From 2-12-FULL-41-16 sp964473715 (GTDB lineage: Bacteria > Patescibacteriota > Patescibacteriia > Magasanikbacterales > UBA922): a stretch of DNA of 64,000 nucleotides. Both the position numbers and the translations under genes were made by a program. Below the pieces are notes generated by a model, which had not been told where the DNA came from, did not search any database, and saw only the letters and a program-made list of their open reading frames with translations. Of the stretch, positions 39,575 through 51,500 are shown piece after piece; the stretch's first letter is position 1, and each line of letters begins with the position of its first letter. The stretch covers positions 61,877 through 125,876 of the forward strand of contig CAYYQC010000001.1 in assembly GCA_964473715.1 (NCBI GenBank). The letters are read 5' to 3'.

Positions 39575-40651
39575 TTACAAAGCAGAACTCGTATTTACTT
39601 GTCCAGGAATTCGCAAACTTTCTATCATCATTTTGAGTGTGGTACGATAATTAATTGGTGCATTTACTAATGGGTGGTATAAAATAACTACCACTTGTCC
39701 GGGCATATCCACGTACAAGACCAAATTATCTTTACGCATGTAATAAGAAGTTTTAAACGCATTAGAAACAGTTTGTAAATCAGTAATTTGTTCATCTTTA
39801 GCCACGCGACCAAACCATCCAGAAAAATCTTCAGTATTATTTTTAGTAAAAATCCTCACTTCTACATAATCGCCATTACCAGCCGTAAAAAGCATGGTAT
39901 TAGAACCAGCGTCCACACTACCTGCTTGCCAAGAAATTGGATAATACAAACGGTACACATCACGTGGATGTGTAAATTCTCGGACTAATCCAGACTCTGC
40001 TAAACGCACTGGGCTAATACCTTTTGGGTTATATAAATTGAGCACCTCTTGACCATCACTATATCCATCACTATCACTATCAAAAAGCGAAGAATCAGTA
40101 TCAAAAATTTCTTCCTCCAAATCAGTTAAAGTATCAGAATCTGCATCAATGGCGTTTAATTGATTAATTGCCGGAAAATCTGGGGATAACTCAGACAAAA
40201 CAAAGGCTGTGCTTGTTGTCGTAAAATTAGAAGTAGAAGTGGTAGTTAACACTTCAGTAGAAGTGACTGTGGATGTCACAGTTTCCACTGGTGTGATTTG
40301 AACAGGGGCAGGATCATTAGATTGCGGCATTTCTTTTGAAGTGGTTTCTGTGGCCGCAGGACCAACTCCCCCACCTAAATATTTCCAATACCCCCAAGCT
40401 GCGCCAGCTGAGACTATCAAAAAAATAATAATCATGACAAAGGCAATAAGTTTGGTATGACCAGAAGATGAAGAAGATGAACCAGCGCCACCGATAGAAG
40501 TAACACTGTTTGGTTTTACACTTTTACTAGCCGCGGCTCCACGAAGTCCAGCTTCTGGATCACTGCCACCATAAAAAATTTCTGGAATAGTCTGAACTGA
40601 CCCAAGCGCGGGTTTTGGTGCAGCGGTTTTTGCAGCGCGCTTGAAAAACAT
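39575..40651 (-). CDS. Membrane-anchored acidic (calcium-type) repeat protein
   Basis: A 358-residue protein. A cytoplasmic start of about 70 residues has Ser/Gly runs (GGAGSSSSSSGH), then one membrane helix (about 70-92, LIAFVMIIIFLIVSAGAAWG), a Thr/Ser/Val-rich stretch (TSTVTSTEVLTTTSTSNFTT), an acidic segment DADSDTLTDLEEEIFDTDSS and LFDSDSDGYSDGQEVLNLYN (thrombospondin-type-3/EF-hand-like loops), and a C-terminal domain of about 150 residues. The loops should bind calcium outside the cell. It is the third of three similar neighbours. The function is unknown. Confidence 0.72.
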   Translation of the reverse strand: MFFKRAAKTAAPKPALGSVQTIPEIFYGGSDPEAGLRGAAASKSVKPNSVTSIGGAGSSSSSSGHTKLIAFVMIIIFLIVSAGAAWGYWKYLGGGVGPAATETTSKEMPQSNDPAPVQITPVETVTSTVTSTEVLTTTSTSNFTTTSTAFVLSELSPDFPAINQLNAIDADSDTLTDLEEEIFDTDSSLFDSDSDGYSDGQEVLNLYNPKGISPVRLAESGLVREFTHPRDVYRLYYPISWQAGSVDAGSNTMLFTAGNGDYVEVRIFTKNNTEDFSGWFGRVAKDEQITDLQTVSNAFKTSYYMRKDNLVLYVDMPGQVVVILYHPLVNAPINYRTTLKMMIESLRIPGQVNTSSAL

Positions 40652-40654
40652 AGA

Positions 40655-41521
40655 CTAAGGTTTAGTTTCAGCACTTGGAGTGGTGGTTGGAGTATTGGAA
40701 GCAGTGCTAGTAGTGGTAACAGCAAATAACCTACCATCACCATTTGGATTATAACCATTTTTAATTTCCGCGGCATCCTCATAGGTATCACCGTCAGTAT
40801 CTGCCTTGAGCGGGTTAGTTTTCCAGGTAAGGACTTCATCTCCATCGCTTAAAGTATCGCCATCAGAATCCCAAGCAAGCATATTAGTACCTTTTTCTTT
40901 TTCTACACTATCATCCAAACCATCACTGTCAGTATCCAAAACTGGTTCACCAAACAAAATTAAACTATCAGTAGAAGTATTATTATCTAATTCAATAGTA
41001 GTCGTAACTACGCTATCAGTGTTTTGATTATTTGATGGTGTAGTGGTTGGAATCAGAGCGGTGTTATTTGGCAGCACTTGAGTGTCTGGTGGATTAATAT
41101 AAGTAAAATAAGCCCATGCAGAGCCACCACCAATAATAATGATTGAAAGCAAAACAATTACAGTAATTAAAGCTTTATGACCACCGAGTGGGGCAGCCAA
41201 AACACCATCAGAATTAGCATTTACAGGCATTGGCATAGGTTCCACAGACTCACGACGTGGAGGTGTAGCCATGGACACAGGCAAGGGTGCTGGTTCGGCC
41301 AAAGGAGGCATTTCTGGCTCCATCATGGGCTGTGGCATTGGCACAGATTCGATTTTTGGACGCAATACTCCTGCATCAAGCGCAGTAGGCGGCATGTTGA
41401 TTGGGTCAGGCTGAGGCAAAGCAGGCTCTACATCAGCACCAGAAAACATGTCTTCTGGTTCACCCATGGGTAAATTATTTGGCACTGCACCGGCTGGAGG
41501 ATTGTTCTGATTATCAAACAT
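40655..41521 (-). CDS. Membrane-anchored acidic repeat protein, paralogue of its neighbours
   Basis: A 288-residue protein from ATG 41521, four bases after the upstream stop. A Pro/Met-rich cytoplasmic part (about 1-115) is followed by a membrane helix (about 118-140, ALITVIVLLSIIIIGGGSAW), a Thr-rich spacer and three D-x-DxDG loops: LDTDSDGLDDSVEKEKGTN, AWDSDGDTLSDGDEVLTW and KADTDGDTYEDAAEIKNGYN. These are thrombospondin-type-3-like calcium loops. The architecture is the same as in the 39575-40651 protein, suggesting duplication. It ends shortly after the loops in a Thr/Ser tail. Confidence 0.72.
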   Translation of the reverse strand: MFDNQNNPPAGAVPNNLPMGEPEDMFSGADVEPALPQPDPINMPPTALDAGVLRPKIESVPMPQPMMEPEMPPLAEPAPLPVSMATPPRRESVEPMPMPVNANSDGVLAAPLGGHKALITVIVLLSIIIIGGGSAWAYFTYINPPDTQVLPNNTALIPTTTPSNNQNTDSVVTTTIELDNNTSTDSLILFGEPVLDTDSDGLDDSVEKEKGTNMLAWDSDGDTLSDGDEVLTWKTNPLKADTDGDTYEDAAEIKNGYNPNGDGRLFAVTTTSTASNTPTTTPSAETKP

Positions 41522-41525
41522 ACGA

Positions 41526-42515
41526 TTAATTACCTTTATAACGTTCAAGTTTTTTGCCCTGACTAGCGTCTTGCAAAAACTTAAGGGTAGTTGGTGATAA
41601 ATTTGGCAAAGTCATTTTGGCTTTTACAAAAACAAAGCCATTGTTTTTGATAGCAGTAGTGGAGAAATTTCCATCTCCAACTGGATTAAATCCTTTTAAA
41701 ATTTCTAAACCATCTCTAAAACCATCACCATCAGTATCAGCATTGGTGGGGTCTGTACCAAAACGCTCAAGCTCAATACTATCAGAGAGACCATCGCGGT
41801 CAGTATCAAAATCACTGGTACTAAGGCCAAGGGTATTTTCATCATTATCTTCAACACCATCTGAATCTCGATCATTTTCTAAAATTGGAGCAACGCCTTC
41901 AGGAAGATTTTGATCACCAGAGGCTTTGATAAAATTAGTTTGCAAAAATTGTTTTGTTTTAGTGTTTTCATTAGATAAATTTCTAAGAACTTCATCTAGA
42001 GCATTTTGCCAAGCTGCATCATCGGACATATTATTCAATTCTTCAATCACATTTTCTGCTTGCACAAAGTACGCACTTGCTTGAATAACCAAGTTATTAA
42101 TAGCTTCGGGATCAGCATCTGACCATTTAGATTCACTTTTATTTACTTCAGCTACAAACTCTTCAGATTTTTGAGCTAATTTTTTAGCCTGATCAATAGC
42201 CTTTTCATCAGCCGAAGTAGTGGTGAGTAATTGTACAAATTTCAGATTATCTTCTGCAAACTTTAACCGAAGTGTAGCGTCCCTAGTAGCGTTAAATGAA
42301 AATAATAATTGAAAACGCTGACTTATACCACGGAAAAAAAATCCTACGTTACTTGGAATCTCAGCATTCACTGTGGCAGAGGTGTTAGTTTGCGCAGTCA
42401 CAGCAGTTCGACTTGGTGCGGTTTGCGTAGTCACTACCTGAGCCTGGACACTGAGCGCCGGTTGAGAAATAACACCCAAAACCAAAGTGACAACGATAAT
42501 AAGATTTTTTTTCAT
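41526..42515 (-). CDS. Secreted DUF5667-like protein with acidic calcium-type repeats
   Basis: A 329-residue protein. Signal peptide (about 1-25, ending SVQA), a helical domain of about 150 residues with RFQLLFSFNATRDATLRLKF and YFVQAENVIEELNNMSDD that resembles DUF5667, then three acidic loops (DRDSDGVEDNDENTLGLSTS, DFDTDRDGLSDSIELERFGT, NADTDGDGFRDGLEILKGFN) and a short C-terminal tail. It is exported rather than anchored. It leads the three-gene acidic-repeat group and follows the giant surface protein by 37 bases. Confidence 0.72.
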   Translation of the reverse strand: MKKNLIIVVTLVLGVISQPALSVQAQVVTTQTAPSRTAVTAQTNTSATVNAEIPSNVGFFFRGISQRFQLLFSFNATRDATLRLKFAEDNLKFVQLLTTTSADEKAIDQAKKLAQKSEEFVAEVNKSESKWSDADPEAINNLVIQASAYFVQAENVIEELNNMSDDAAWQNALDEVLRNLSNENTKTKQFLQTNFIKASGDQNLPEGVAPILENDRDSDGVEDNDENTLGLSTSDFDTDRDGLSDSIELERFGTDPTNADTDGDGFRDGLEILKGFNPVGDGNFSTTAIKNNGFVFVKAKMTLPNLSPTTLKFLQDASQGKKLERYKGN

Positions 42516-42552
42516 AAATATACTAAGAAAAACTTATGTCAATTATACCACA

Positions 42553-45500
42553 TTAGTTAGGGCAAGTCACAGGCACTTTACCTGGCATATAGCTAAATAA
42601 GCCGGTTGAACATTTATGGAATAAACCATTCTGGTACAATTGACCATTACTAGTACCATTAGCCTCTTTTCCTTCAACTGGTTTAATTGTATATTTTCCA
42701 CTTTCTTTTACCATATTAAAGACTTGCCAGTAACTATAAGCAGAGGCTGCTGACCCTGTAGGCAAATTAGCGTCCTTAATTTTAAAGGTATAATCTGGCT
42801 CATACACAGAGTACAGAGAAATATCACTGGCATTTAAACCATTCTTAGGCAGCGGTTTATTAGTATAAACCAATACTTCCAAAGAGCTATTTTTACTACT
42901 ACCAATCGATGTTCCATTCAAACTATTTACAAAGAAAGTAAATGGTTTTCCACTCTGCAAATAATCATTGGTAACCAAGGTAAAGGTTTGGATAAATGTT
43001 TTTCCAGACACTGAAACTTGGTTTGGACTTGCGATAATACCGTAATTCGATTCACAAGTTTCTCCTTGAGTGGCAGACTGCGAAGGTGTCCAAAATGTTC
43101 CTGCGCGCATCATACTACTACAGAGCGCAGTTTGATTATAATTGTTCCACCAACCTTTCATAGCATAAATTCGATGATCTTGAATGCCTTTGGACCAAAT
43201 ATTTTCATCAAATTTATTAAAGTCTTCATTATACAAGGCACCATTAAATTCCGCGGTTTTATCTTGGTCAGTCCATTTTAAGACAATCCGGAAAGTATCT
43301 GGTGGCACAGATGGAGAAGTAATTAATTCTTGTACAACCGGCGCATTTGCCGACTGAGCGTTCACGGTGAATGGGAACAAAGTACCATTTATTTTTGCTG
43401 TTGGAGCAATAGTCATGTAACTATTATTGTTATTTTCCAAAACTTTACTTGGGTTAAACAACATTGAGTAACGATTAACACACATTTTATCTTGTTCTAC
43501 TTGCAAGGCCTTGGTTGCATCAACCAAGCTCTTGAAACCAATTTGCGGCACATTAATTGTAGGATTTGCTAAATTATTTCCACCAATCAAAGCATAACTA
43601 TCTGCACCCTGTTTGCGGTAAAAATAAAAATCATTTGTACCCGGCCACTCACTTCCCTTTGGACGCTCATTCCAAATTTTTTGAATTGGATTAAGGATAT
43701 TAATAATTGGTATTACACCTTGAGCACTTGGTCCACAAGCCACACATTGTTGAACCAATAATGTGCAGTTACTCTTACATGAATAACTACCTTGGTCAGA
43801 ACATATAGCTGGAACAGTATTATTGTTTTGCTTCATTACTATCTGTCCTGTAGTACTAAAATCACATTGTTCATTTTTATTTGCGTCAATAACACCATTA
43901 CCACAAAATGCATTCTGATCAACAGTTAGAACCTTACAGCCATTACCACAATATGAACAAGAATCTTGGTTTGGCCCTGGTACACAGGCTTTATCATTAT
44001 TTTCACCCGCGTCACATTCTTCACCAAGAATTTTTTCAGTAGTACCATTTCCACAAGATGGATTTGTCCCCGATGAAGAACCTGAATCATTAGGCGCATT
44101 ATTTACGCTACAACTAGCATTTAATGGATTATCTGGACCTGGAGTAGGTACATTAATTCTCAAACATTTAAATTCAGTACCCTTAAGCGGAGCATAGGAA
44201 TCATTAATTATCATTGGTGAACTTGGTGCGCCTTCAGCATATACTCTATGATTTGTAGAGCCAACCAGGGTTTGATATGTACTTGCCTTACGACAGTCAG
44301 AGTCAGTGGTGCAGCCAAAAATTTCGGTTTCATTACCCTGAGGTGACGCGTAAATAAATTTTGTGTTATAGGCACAAGCAAAGGCATCATCAGCTACTTT
44401 CTCAATTTTTTTAAGATCAGTTCTAATTTTAACAGCATATGGTTCAGAATTTTCAGTTACAGGAATACTTGTACATTCAAGTGCATTTTCACAACGTAAA
44501 TCATACGTATCAAAACTACAATATTTTTCTAATTTACACACTGAGCTACAGGAATCACCATTTGTTGTATTCCCATCATCACAAGTTTCTCCATTAGCTG
44601 ATTGTATAAATCCATCACCACAATATCCTCCATAATTACGGCAATCCCAAGCACATGATTTATTACGATCAACATTATATTTAGCGGTAAAGCCATCAAT
44701 ACCCGCTTCACAAAATTCCAAGGTTTTTTTGGCAGAGTCAATGAAATCTTTTTGATTATTTCCACAACGCGCTGCAGCTAAGCCAGTACAAATAGCATTA
44801 CAATGACCATACGAGTCATTTAAAGCACCATCATCACACACTTCAGCACCCTCTACTTTTCCATTACCACAACTACCGGTTGAAGCACAGCTGCCGTATT
44901 GCCAGGTACACTGACTGTTACAAGTACGTTTTACTAATTGTCCTTCAGAGCAAGTTTGTGGAGTAACAGTTGGTACGGAGCATGAACTTAACCCAGCATA
45001 AAAGTTATTTGACTCAAGCACTTGGTTCGGAGTCTGACAGGTAAATAAATTATTAATATTTTGGTTCAAATCATTGGTTAGTTCAGCATAAGAGCGCACA
45101 AATCCGCCTGGCCCATAACTTACTTGTCCATCATAATGACGATATGATTCATTTATACTTCGACAATTATTATCAGTACTACAAGGGAATGTTTCGTATT
45201 CACCTTGTGCGTTTAAAATTGGATCATATTTAAGCACTGGGTTAAATTTATTAAATACGCAGAAATTTGCGCTGCTTGGTAAATGATAAACATTTGCAGT
45301 GTTAAAGCTGGTTGTATCACAAGTTAACTTATTACCGCTATCAGCAAAAAACTGTTTGAGAGGAGCAGCGGTAAGCGCTTGATAATTAGGCTTAACCGGT
45401 AAATATAAATTTTTTCCATTTGTTGGGTGGAATGAAAGCAAGGCGTGTGTAAAATTATAATTACCCGGAGCAGAATTAACCCCCTGTACAAAAGCATCAC

Positions 45501-48500
45501 AATCAGCATTTGTGGAACACGATAAAAGTTTATATTTTGCTGCGACTGGATCGCTATCTTTTACCACTGCCAAAGCAGATCCAGCCACACCCACACAGGC
45601 ACCCTTGGCATTTGTATCCAAAGTAAACTTGCCATTAATATACCGGCCAACGCTTCGGCCAATTCTTCCACAATCATCATCACTATTACAGGCTTTAGCC
45701 ACTGCCCACTTGGAGCAATGGTCATAGGTTGTTTGTACATCAGTATCAGCAAGTTCCACAGTTCCTGGAGGGTCACACTGTTCTGCCTGATTTAAAATAC
45801 CATCACCACATTTTTCCTGAAATGGATTATATGAACCAGTTGAACATCCTGACCAAGGCGCAGTAGTAAAGCGTTCCACATCCACATAATCCTTAGTAAT
45901 TTGGTCAGTAGTTTTGAAGAATTCTAAAGGAGCATGCAATTTATAAGTATTGCCATTTTTAATGTATTCATATTCATACACACTCTTAAATTTAGGACAG
46001 AAATACGTGGTACTTGAAGCACTCCAACAGGTTTGTGGGTCATCTGCATTACAAGTTGTCCAACGATTAAGTGGGTCACTAAATGAACCTTTGGTCATTT
46101 CTTGCAAACGCCCCCAAGACTCACCCCATTTTGAAACAGTATAACCTGGCACAAATGAACCGCCCGCAAAAGTACCTTTAAAATCAGGGTTACTACCTTG
46201 GGTAGCAAAGAAAGTATCAATATTATCTTGAGCCACGCGTAAATCATTTAACCGTTTCCAATCGCGAAGGAATTTAGTACGCGCATTTGAACAAGTACCG
46301 ATGGTACCATTCTTAGGTGTACCAGCCGCGTCACGACAATCAAAATCAGTTGTGCATTGTTCAGCATTAATAGCGTTTGGATTTGTACGGATATTACCAC
46401 CCGCAATCAAACAGTGATTGTGATTAGAAAGATTAGTATTAAAATTCAAGCGTTGTAATAATTTGTTAAATACTTCACGGGTTTTACTATCTGCATTTGG
46501 ATTAATACTAAACAAGTACACATAACTATTTACCGCGTTACTAGCAGAGGTTGATTCATAATTCAAAGCCTGAATATAATAATTATTTCCATCAGTTAGA
46601 GCTCCGTATTCTCCAATGACTTCGGAACGGAAACTTGCCACTGAACCAAATTTTTGGGTTTGACTAAACCATTCAGTGAGCGGCACATTGACTGGTCCAA
46701 AAATTTGAATACCGATAACATCACTATTTTTATCATTAAAGAATACTAATTTTTTGAGTGAATCAGAACTAAGTGGTCCACTTTCCAAACTCTGTTGACG
46801 TAAATATGGTAGATCATCAGCATCATTAGTGGCACTACCAGCATCAGCACAATAACCAGTTTCATAATTATAAACCGCATCACGGAATGGATAACCTGGA
46901 TTAGCGGGCCATGGGCGTTTACAGAATAAAGCTTCAAGTTCAAAAGTATCATTGAAAACTTGTCCCAATTGATTATTTTCTGCACTCGTATCCGCTGTAA
47001 CTTTGGCCATGGCTACGCCAGTAATTTTACCTGGTACATTTTTGGCACGAACATTTAAAACATCGGTTTTAGCAGTATCAGTTTGAGAGAAATCAAACAC
47101 ACTGTTTGGATTTGGCGCCCAAGTCCAGGTCCAAGCATAGCCAGGAGTAGAAACAATCTTTTGACCATTAGTGCTGGTGGCAAAAGCCGTGAATGTTTGT
47201 GTACTATTTGGCTCGTTAAACACATGAGCTGGAGGAGTTACTCCAACCTCTTTAATTTTACAGATATTATTACTGGTTTTAAAGAACCAGGCATCATTAC
47301 GAGCTGAACTGCCCATAGCTTTCATAGGTACACCACCCATGTCTACAATTCCACCCACATCACCACGCAAAATCACCCCGTAAATAGTATTTGCATCCAA
47401 GGTCTTACCAATCTCTAAAGATACACGACTAATTGTATCTAAACCTGATGAAACTTCACTTTGCACAGAAACTGACACAGGAACTTCTCCATTACACCAA
47501 GTTTTGATAGATTTAAATTCCTGAGTACCAGAAACAGTGGTGGCACCAGCTTCTGTGGCCCAAATATTTTTTGTCCAATCAGTCAAACGACCCCAAAGCT
47601 TGGCCCAAAAACCTTTTACTTCTATTGGACTAGCCGCAATAATTTTATTAACAGTATCGGTAAAGTTTTGACCTTGCACAGCACTACAATCAAAGTTCGC
47701 GGCAGTATGGCCAGTTACTAAGAATACATTTTGGTTGATTGATTCCGCGCGCATTTCTCGATCAAAAGATACTTCCACTTTAGTATTTCGACAAACATTT
47801 TCTGACCCTGCAAAACCAGCGCCATCTACTGGATATTCGGCCAACGGTCGAGGACGTGGCACACAACAAGAATTACCACCTACACCCAAATTATTATCTG
47901 GATTACTTGGACAATTGTTATATGATTTATCAGTAGTCGCAAAATCGTATTCTTTGTATCCACATTGCAATTTATAATCTGCAACACCAGTAATATTTTT
48001 ACTACCGTCTTTAGTAGAGGCAGTAACTTTAGTTTGTTGATATGTGGTACCAGCCACTGGATTGGCCTTACCTACAGCCTGAACAATTTGCGTTGGACCG
48101 ACTAAATCATTAGGATTATTTTTATTAGTCTGATTAAGTTCACAACTTGGATTTTCTCCAGTTCCCACTTGACGATCACCACACACAGAAGGAGATGAAT
48201 ATGTAGATTTAGAACCAAGCAACGTACATTTATCACTACATCCAGGCGCGTTTTTAACACACGGTGGATTTGTAAGCGCACAAGCATCGATAAACTGACA
48301 TGATTTATTACACATGGCCGAAGTGACGGTATCATTACCAACTTTTACACCTACTTCACAATCTTCATTTGGCTCTACCTTACCATTACCACAAATACTA
48401 ACAGCCGCTTTACATGAAGGGTCGGTGCTAAAACCAATATTTGCCAAACACCATGAAGCAGCCGTTTGTGTACCTTGGTGTAAACACTGCGCAGAACAAC

Positions 48501-51500
48501 CATTTTGTGAATTTGGGTCAGAAATGTCACAGGTTTCTTGACCTGCAGTAACTTCACCATCACCACACACAGCCACACCAGGTACATTGGTGGTTGTAGG
48601 TTTTGAACCGCGAAGTACACAGGTGTTGGTACAATAAGCATTATTATTTTTTACTTTTCCCGCTTCATTACCAGGATCACACTGCTCACCACGATTTGAC
48701 TCAACCACGCCGTTACCACAAACTCCAGCTCCAGTTTTTTCTGCACGATAGGCATCATTATTACCTGGACGCAAACAATTCAAAGCACAACTAGTTCCTG
48801 GCACTTCACCTGCACCACCAATATCACAATCTTCACCAGCTTCAGGCAATCCACCATTACCACAAATTGGATTATTTTTAGCCGCTGAATCTGAAGCAAT
48901 GGTACTGCCTTTTTTTACACAGGCCAAAGTACAAGCAGGGTTAACATTTGAATATTGCGCAGCTGGTAATTGAGAAATTTTAGCGACATTAACATTTTCA
49001 GTGCTCCAACTATATTGGTATGCCCACTTACTAAGGGCTTGCCCCACTTTACTGCATGCATTTGGCGCGCTATATGGCACCACAGTATATTTATCTTGTT
49101 GGCCGACAGTGGTAGCCGTTAAATCAAGTGGACTTACTTGCAAGAAACCAACACTACATGGTTTTGCATCAGCCCGTGTTTTAAACACCCATTGCGTTGG
49201 TGGCAATGGTTTGCCATATACAGTTGGGTTAACACGCGCAATAGATTTAATAGCCAGACTCGCGCCATTTAAACTAACTTTATAATATTGATTAGGATCT
49301 AGATTTGGACCAGACGCACTTAGATGTGCACGCAGTGTAAGTTGCGTAGAATTTTCCGTATCAATCGTATAGATAGAAGTTGGTTGTGTGTTAGCACAAG
49401 TAACACCATCCATACATTTAAATACTTGGAATCCAGAAGCATAGGTACTCGTCACCATTTGACGATTAAAATCCACACGGATACTCGCATTGTTACAAGA
49501 TTCAATACAATTTGGTTCATAATATGTCACGGCTGGATCTGCCAAGTCAACAAACAAAGTACTCGTTGGACTCAAAGTAATTTTAGAGTTGGAATTTAAA
49601 AAGCTAGGTATTGATCCTGAAACCTGCATGCCAAAATAAATTGGACCCTTGGCATTAGCTGGATTCTTTTCTGCAGCTAAAATCACCAAAGCATTTCCTG
49701 AATTAGGAATAGCAGTTAAAGGAATTTCAAAAATAGGACGGTTTGGCGGAACCAAATCTACCCAATATAAAGAATTTTTTGCTTTATCCCCCACCAATAT
49801 TACATTGTACTGACCATTGGCATCAGCCGTAACCGTAGTACAAAGATTTACACTTGAACCACTTCCACTATACGGATTCAAACAAACCTGATTATTAATA
49901 AATTTAATAATATATCCACTTGGTTTACCAGGAACAGAAGTGTCAACTTTTTGCACTAAAGTATTATTTGGGAACGTGCTTTTTTCTGGTTGTGTAAATT
50001 TGAGTTGTAAAGCAAAAGTATTTTGCAAAGATAACTGATTACTGACAGTTTGAGTCAAATTAGTTGGAGCAGTAGGGGCAAATCCAGCCTGACCCACAGT
50101 AATATTAGCGGCTTGTAAAATATTAGTACCACCAATGTCAGTAGAATTTAAATTAGGTCCAGATTCAATAACCGCTTCAGCTTTAATAACCGCAAAATCT
50201 GGAGAGGTATGAGCGCGCGCAGTAACAAGTGCGCGGATATTTTTGTATCCAGCAATTCCCGGCGCAGCGGCCACTGGTGACTTGAGTGCGGTGGCCAAAT
50301 CAGACCCACTTTGACCTTCAGACGGTGACCAATTCCAAGCATAGGTATCTACTAACTGTGAAGAAACCACTGAACATTCTTGATTACCTTTACCCCAAAC
50401 AAAATAATACAATGGATGCACTGGGATACTTGGTGGAATAAACACTTTACTACTATCAAATGGATATCGTGTGTCTTGGAGCACACCCAAATTACGCGCA
50501 GTGTATGTGCGCGGATTAATCGCAGCCCCAGTCAAAGTACATTCACTGGCATTTGTTTTAAAATTAAAACAATACGCAGTACCTTTTCCACAAGCACGAC
50601 TCGGTAAAAGCGGAGTATTAATAGTTTGATTTACACCAAGTACAGTCGCATGTTCTAAAGAAGTAATTTTTTCTGATAATTCAATTTGGTACCAGGTATT
50701 TGATTCCAAATTATTTTTTGGCGGAGCCTCACGAATAATTAAAGTATTTGCACCAGTTTGATACGTAATATCCAAAGAATCTACTGCTGTTTTCTTTTCA
50801 TCACAATCAATCCGATTACCTGGACCAGCTGCACAAGCAAATAATTTAATATTTTCTTTGGTTAAAGTATTTGGATCCATGCCCATGTTAAATCTAAGTG
50901 CAATAGTGGCATTCACACATGAGGCAGTGTTAGCCGCAGAAGTTTGTTTTACACGTGGAGTTGGCGAAGGGAAGTCAACATCATTACACTGTTCCACTAC
51001 TTGTGGCTGATTAGCCAAAACACCTGTCATAAAACGCCAAGTATAACCAGCCGCGCGTGTTTCTCCGGCACAAGCTAAATTATTCTTTTTCCACTGACCT
51101 TCTTCTAGACCAGATTCACAACAGCGATACCCAGGTAAAGGAGTTTTATTACCAATACAACTTTCAACAGTATAATTTACAGCATTACTCCAACGACCAC
51201 TTTCATTGTCAAAAACACGAATTGGTCCACTGGACATTGATACGCCATTTTCATCTACCGGTAAACGAGTGGAAAAACCAGTGCCGTTTGGAAATCCTGA
51301 CACTACAGGTGCTTTTCCTTCTGGAGTATCGTGACTCAAATTATATAACCAACCATCAATACCAGAATTAGTATTTGGGTTAGGTACAGCTCCTTTTTTC
51401 CAATAAATAACATCAATCACACCAGGACCTGGCACATTCACACCATAAATAGAAATTGGTGCGCCATCTACTGGCAATGGTGCAGGACCTTTACTTGGCA

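Noticed and set aside
48102..48641. Overlapping open frames opposite or within the giant surface protein
   Set aside because: Short, in shifted frames, without promoters or start signals; the 3809-residue frame is continuous with consistent domain repeats.
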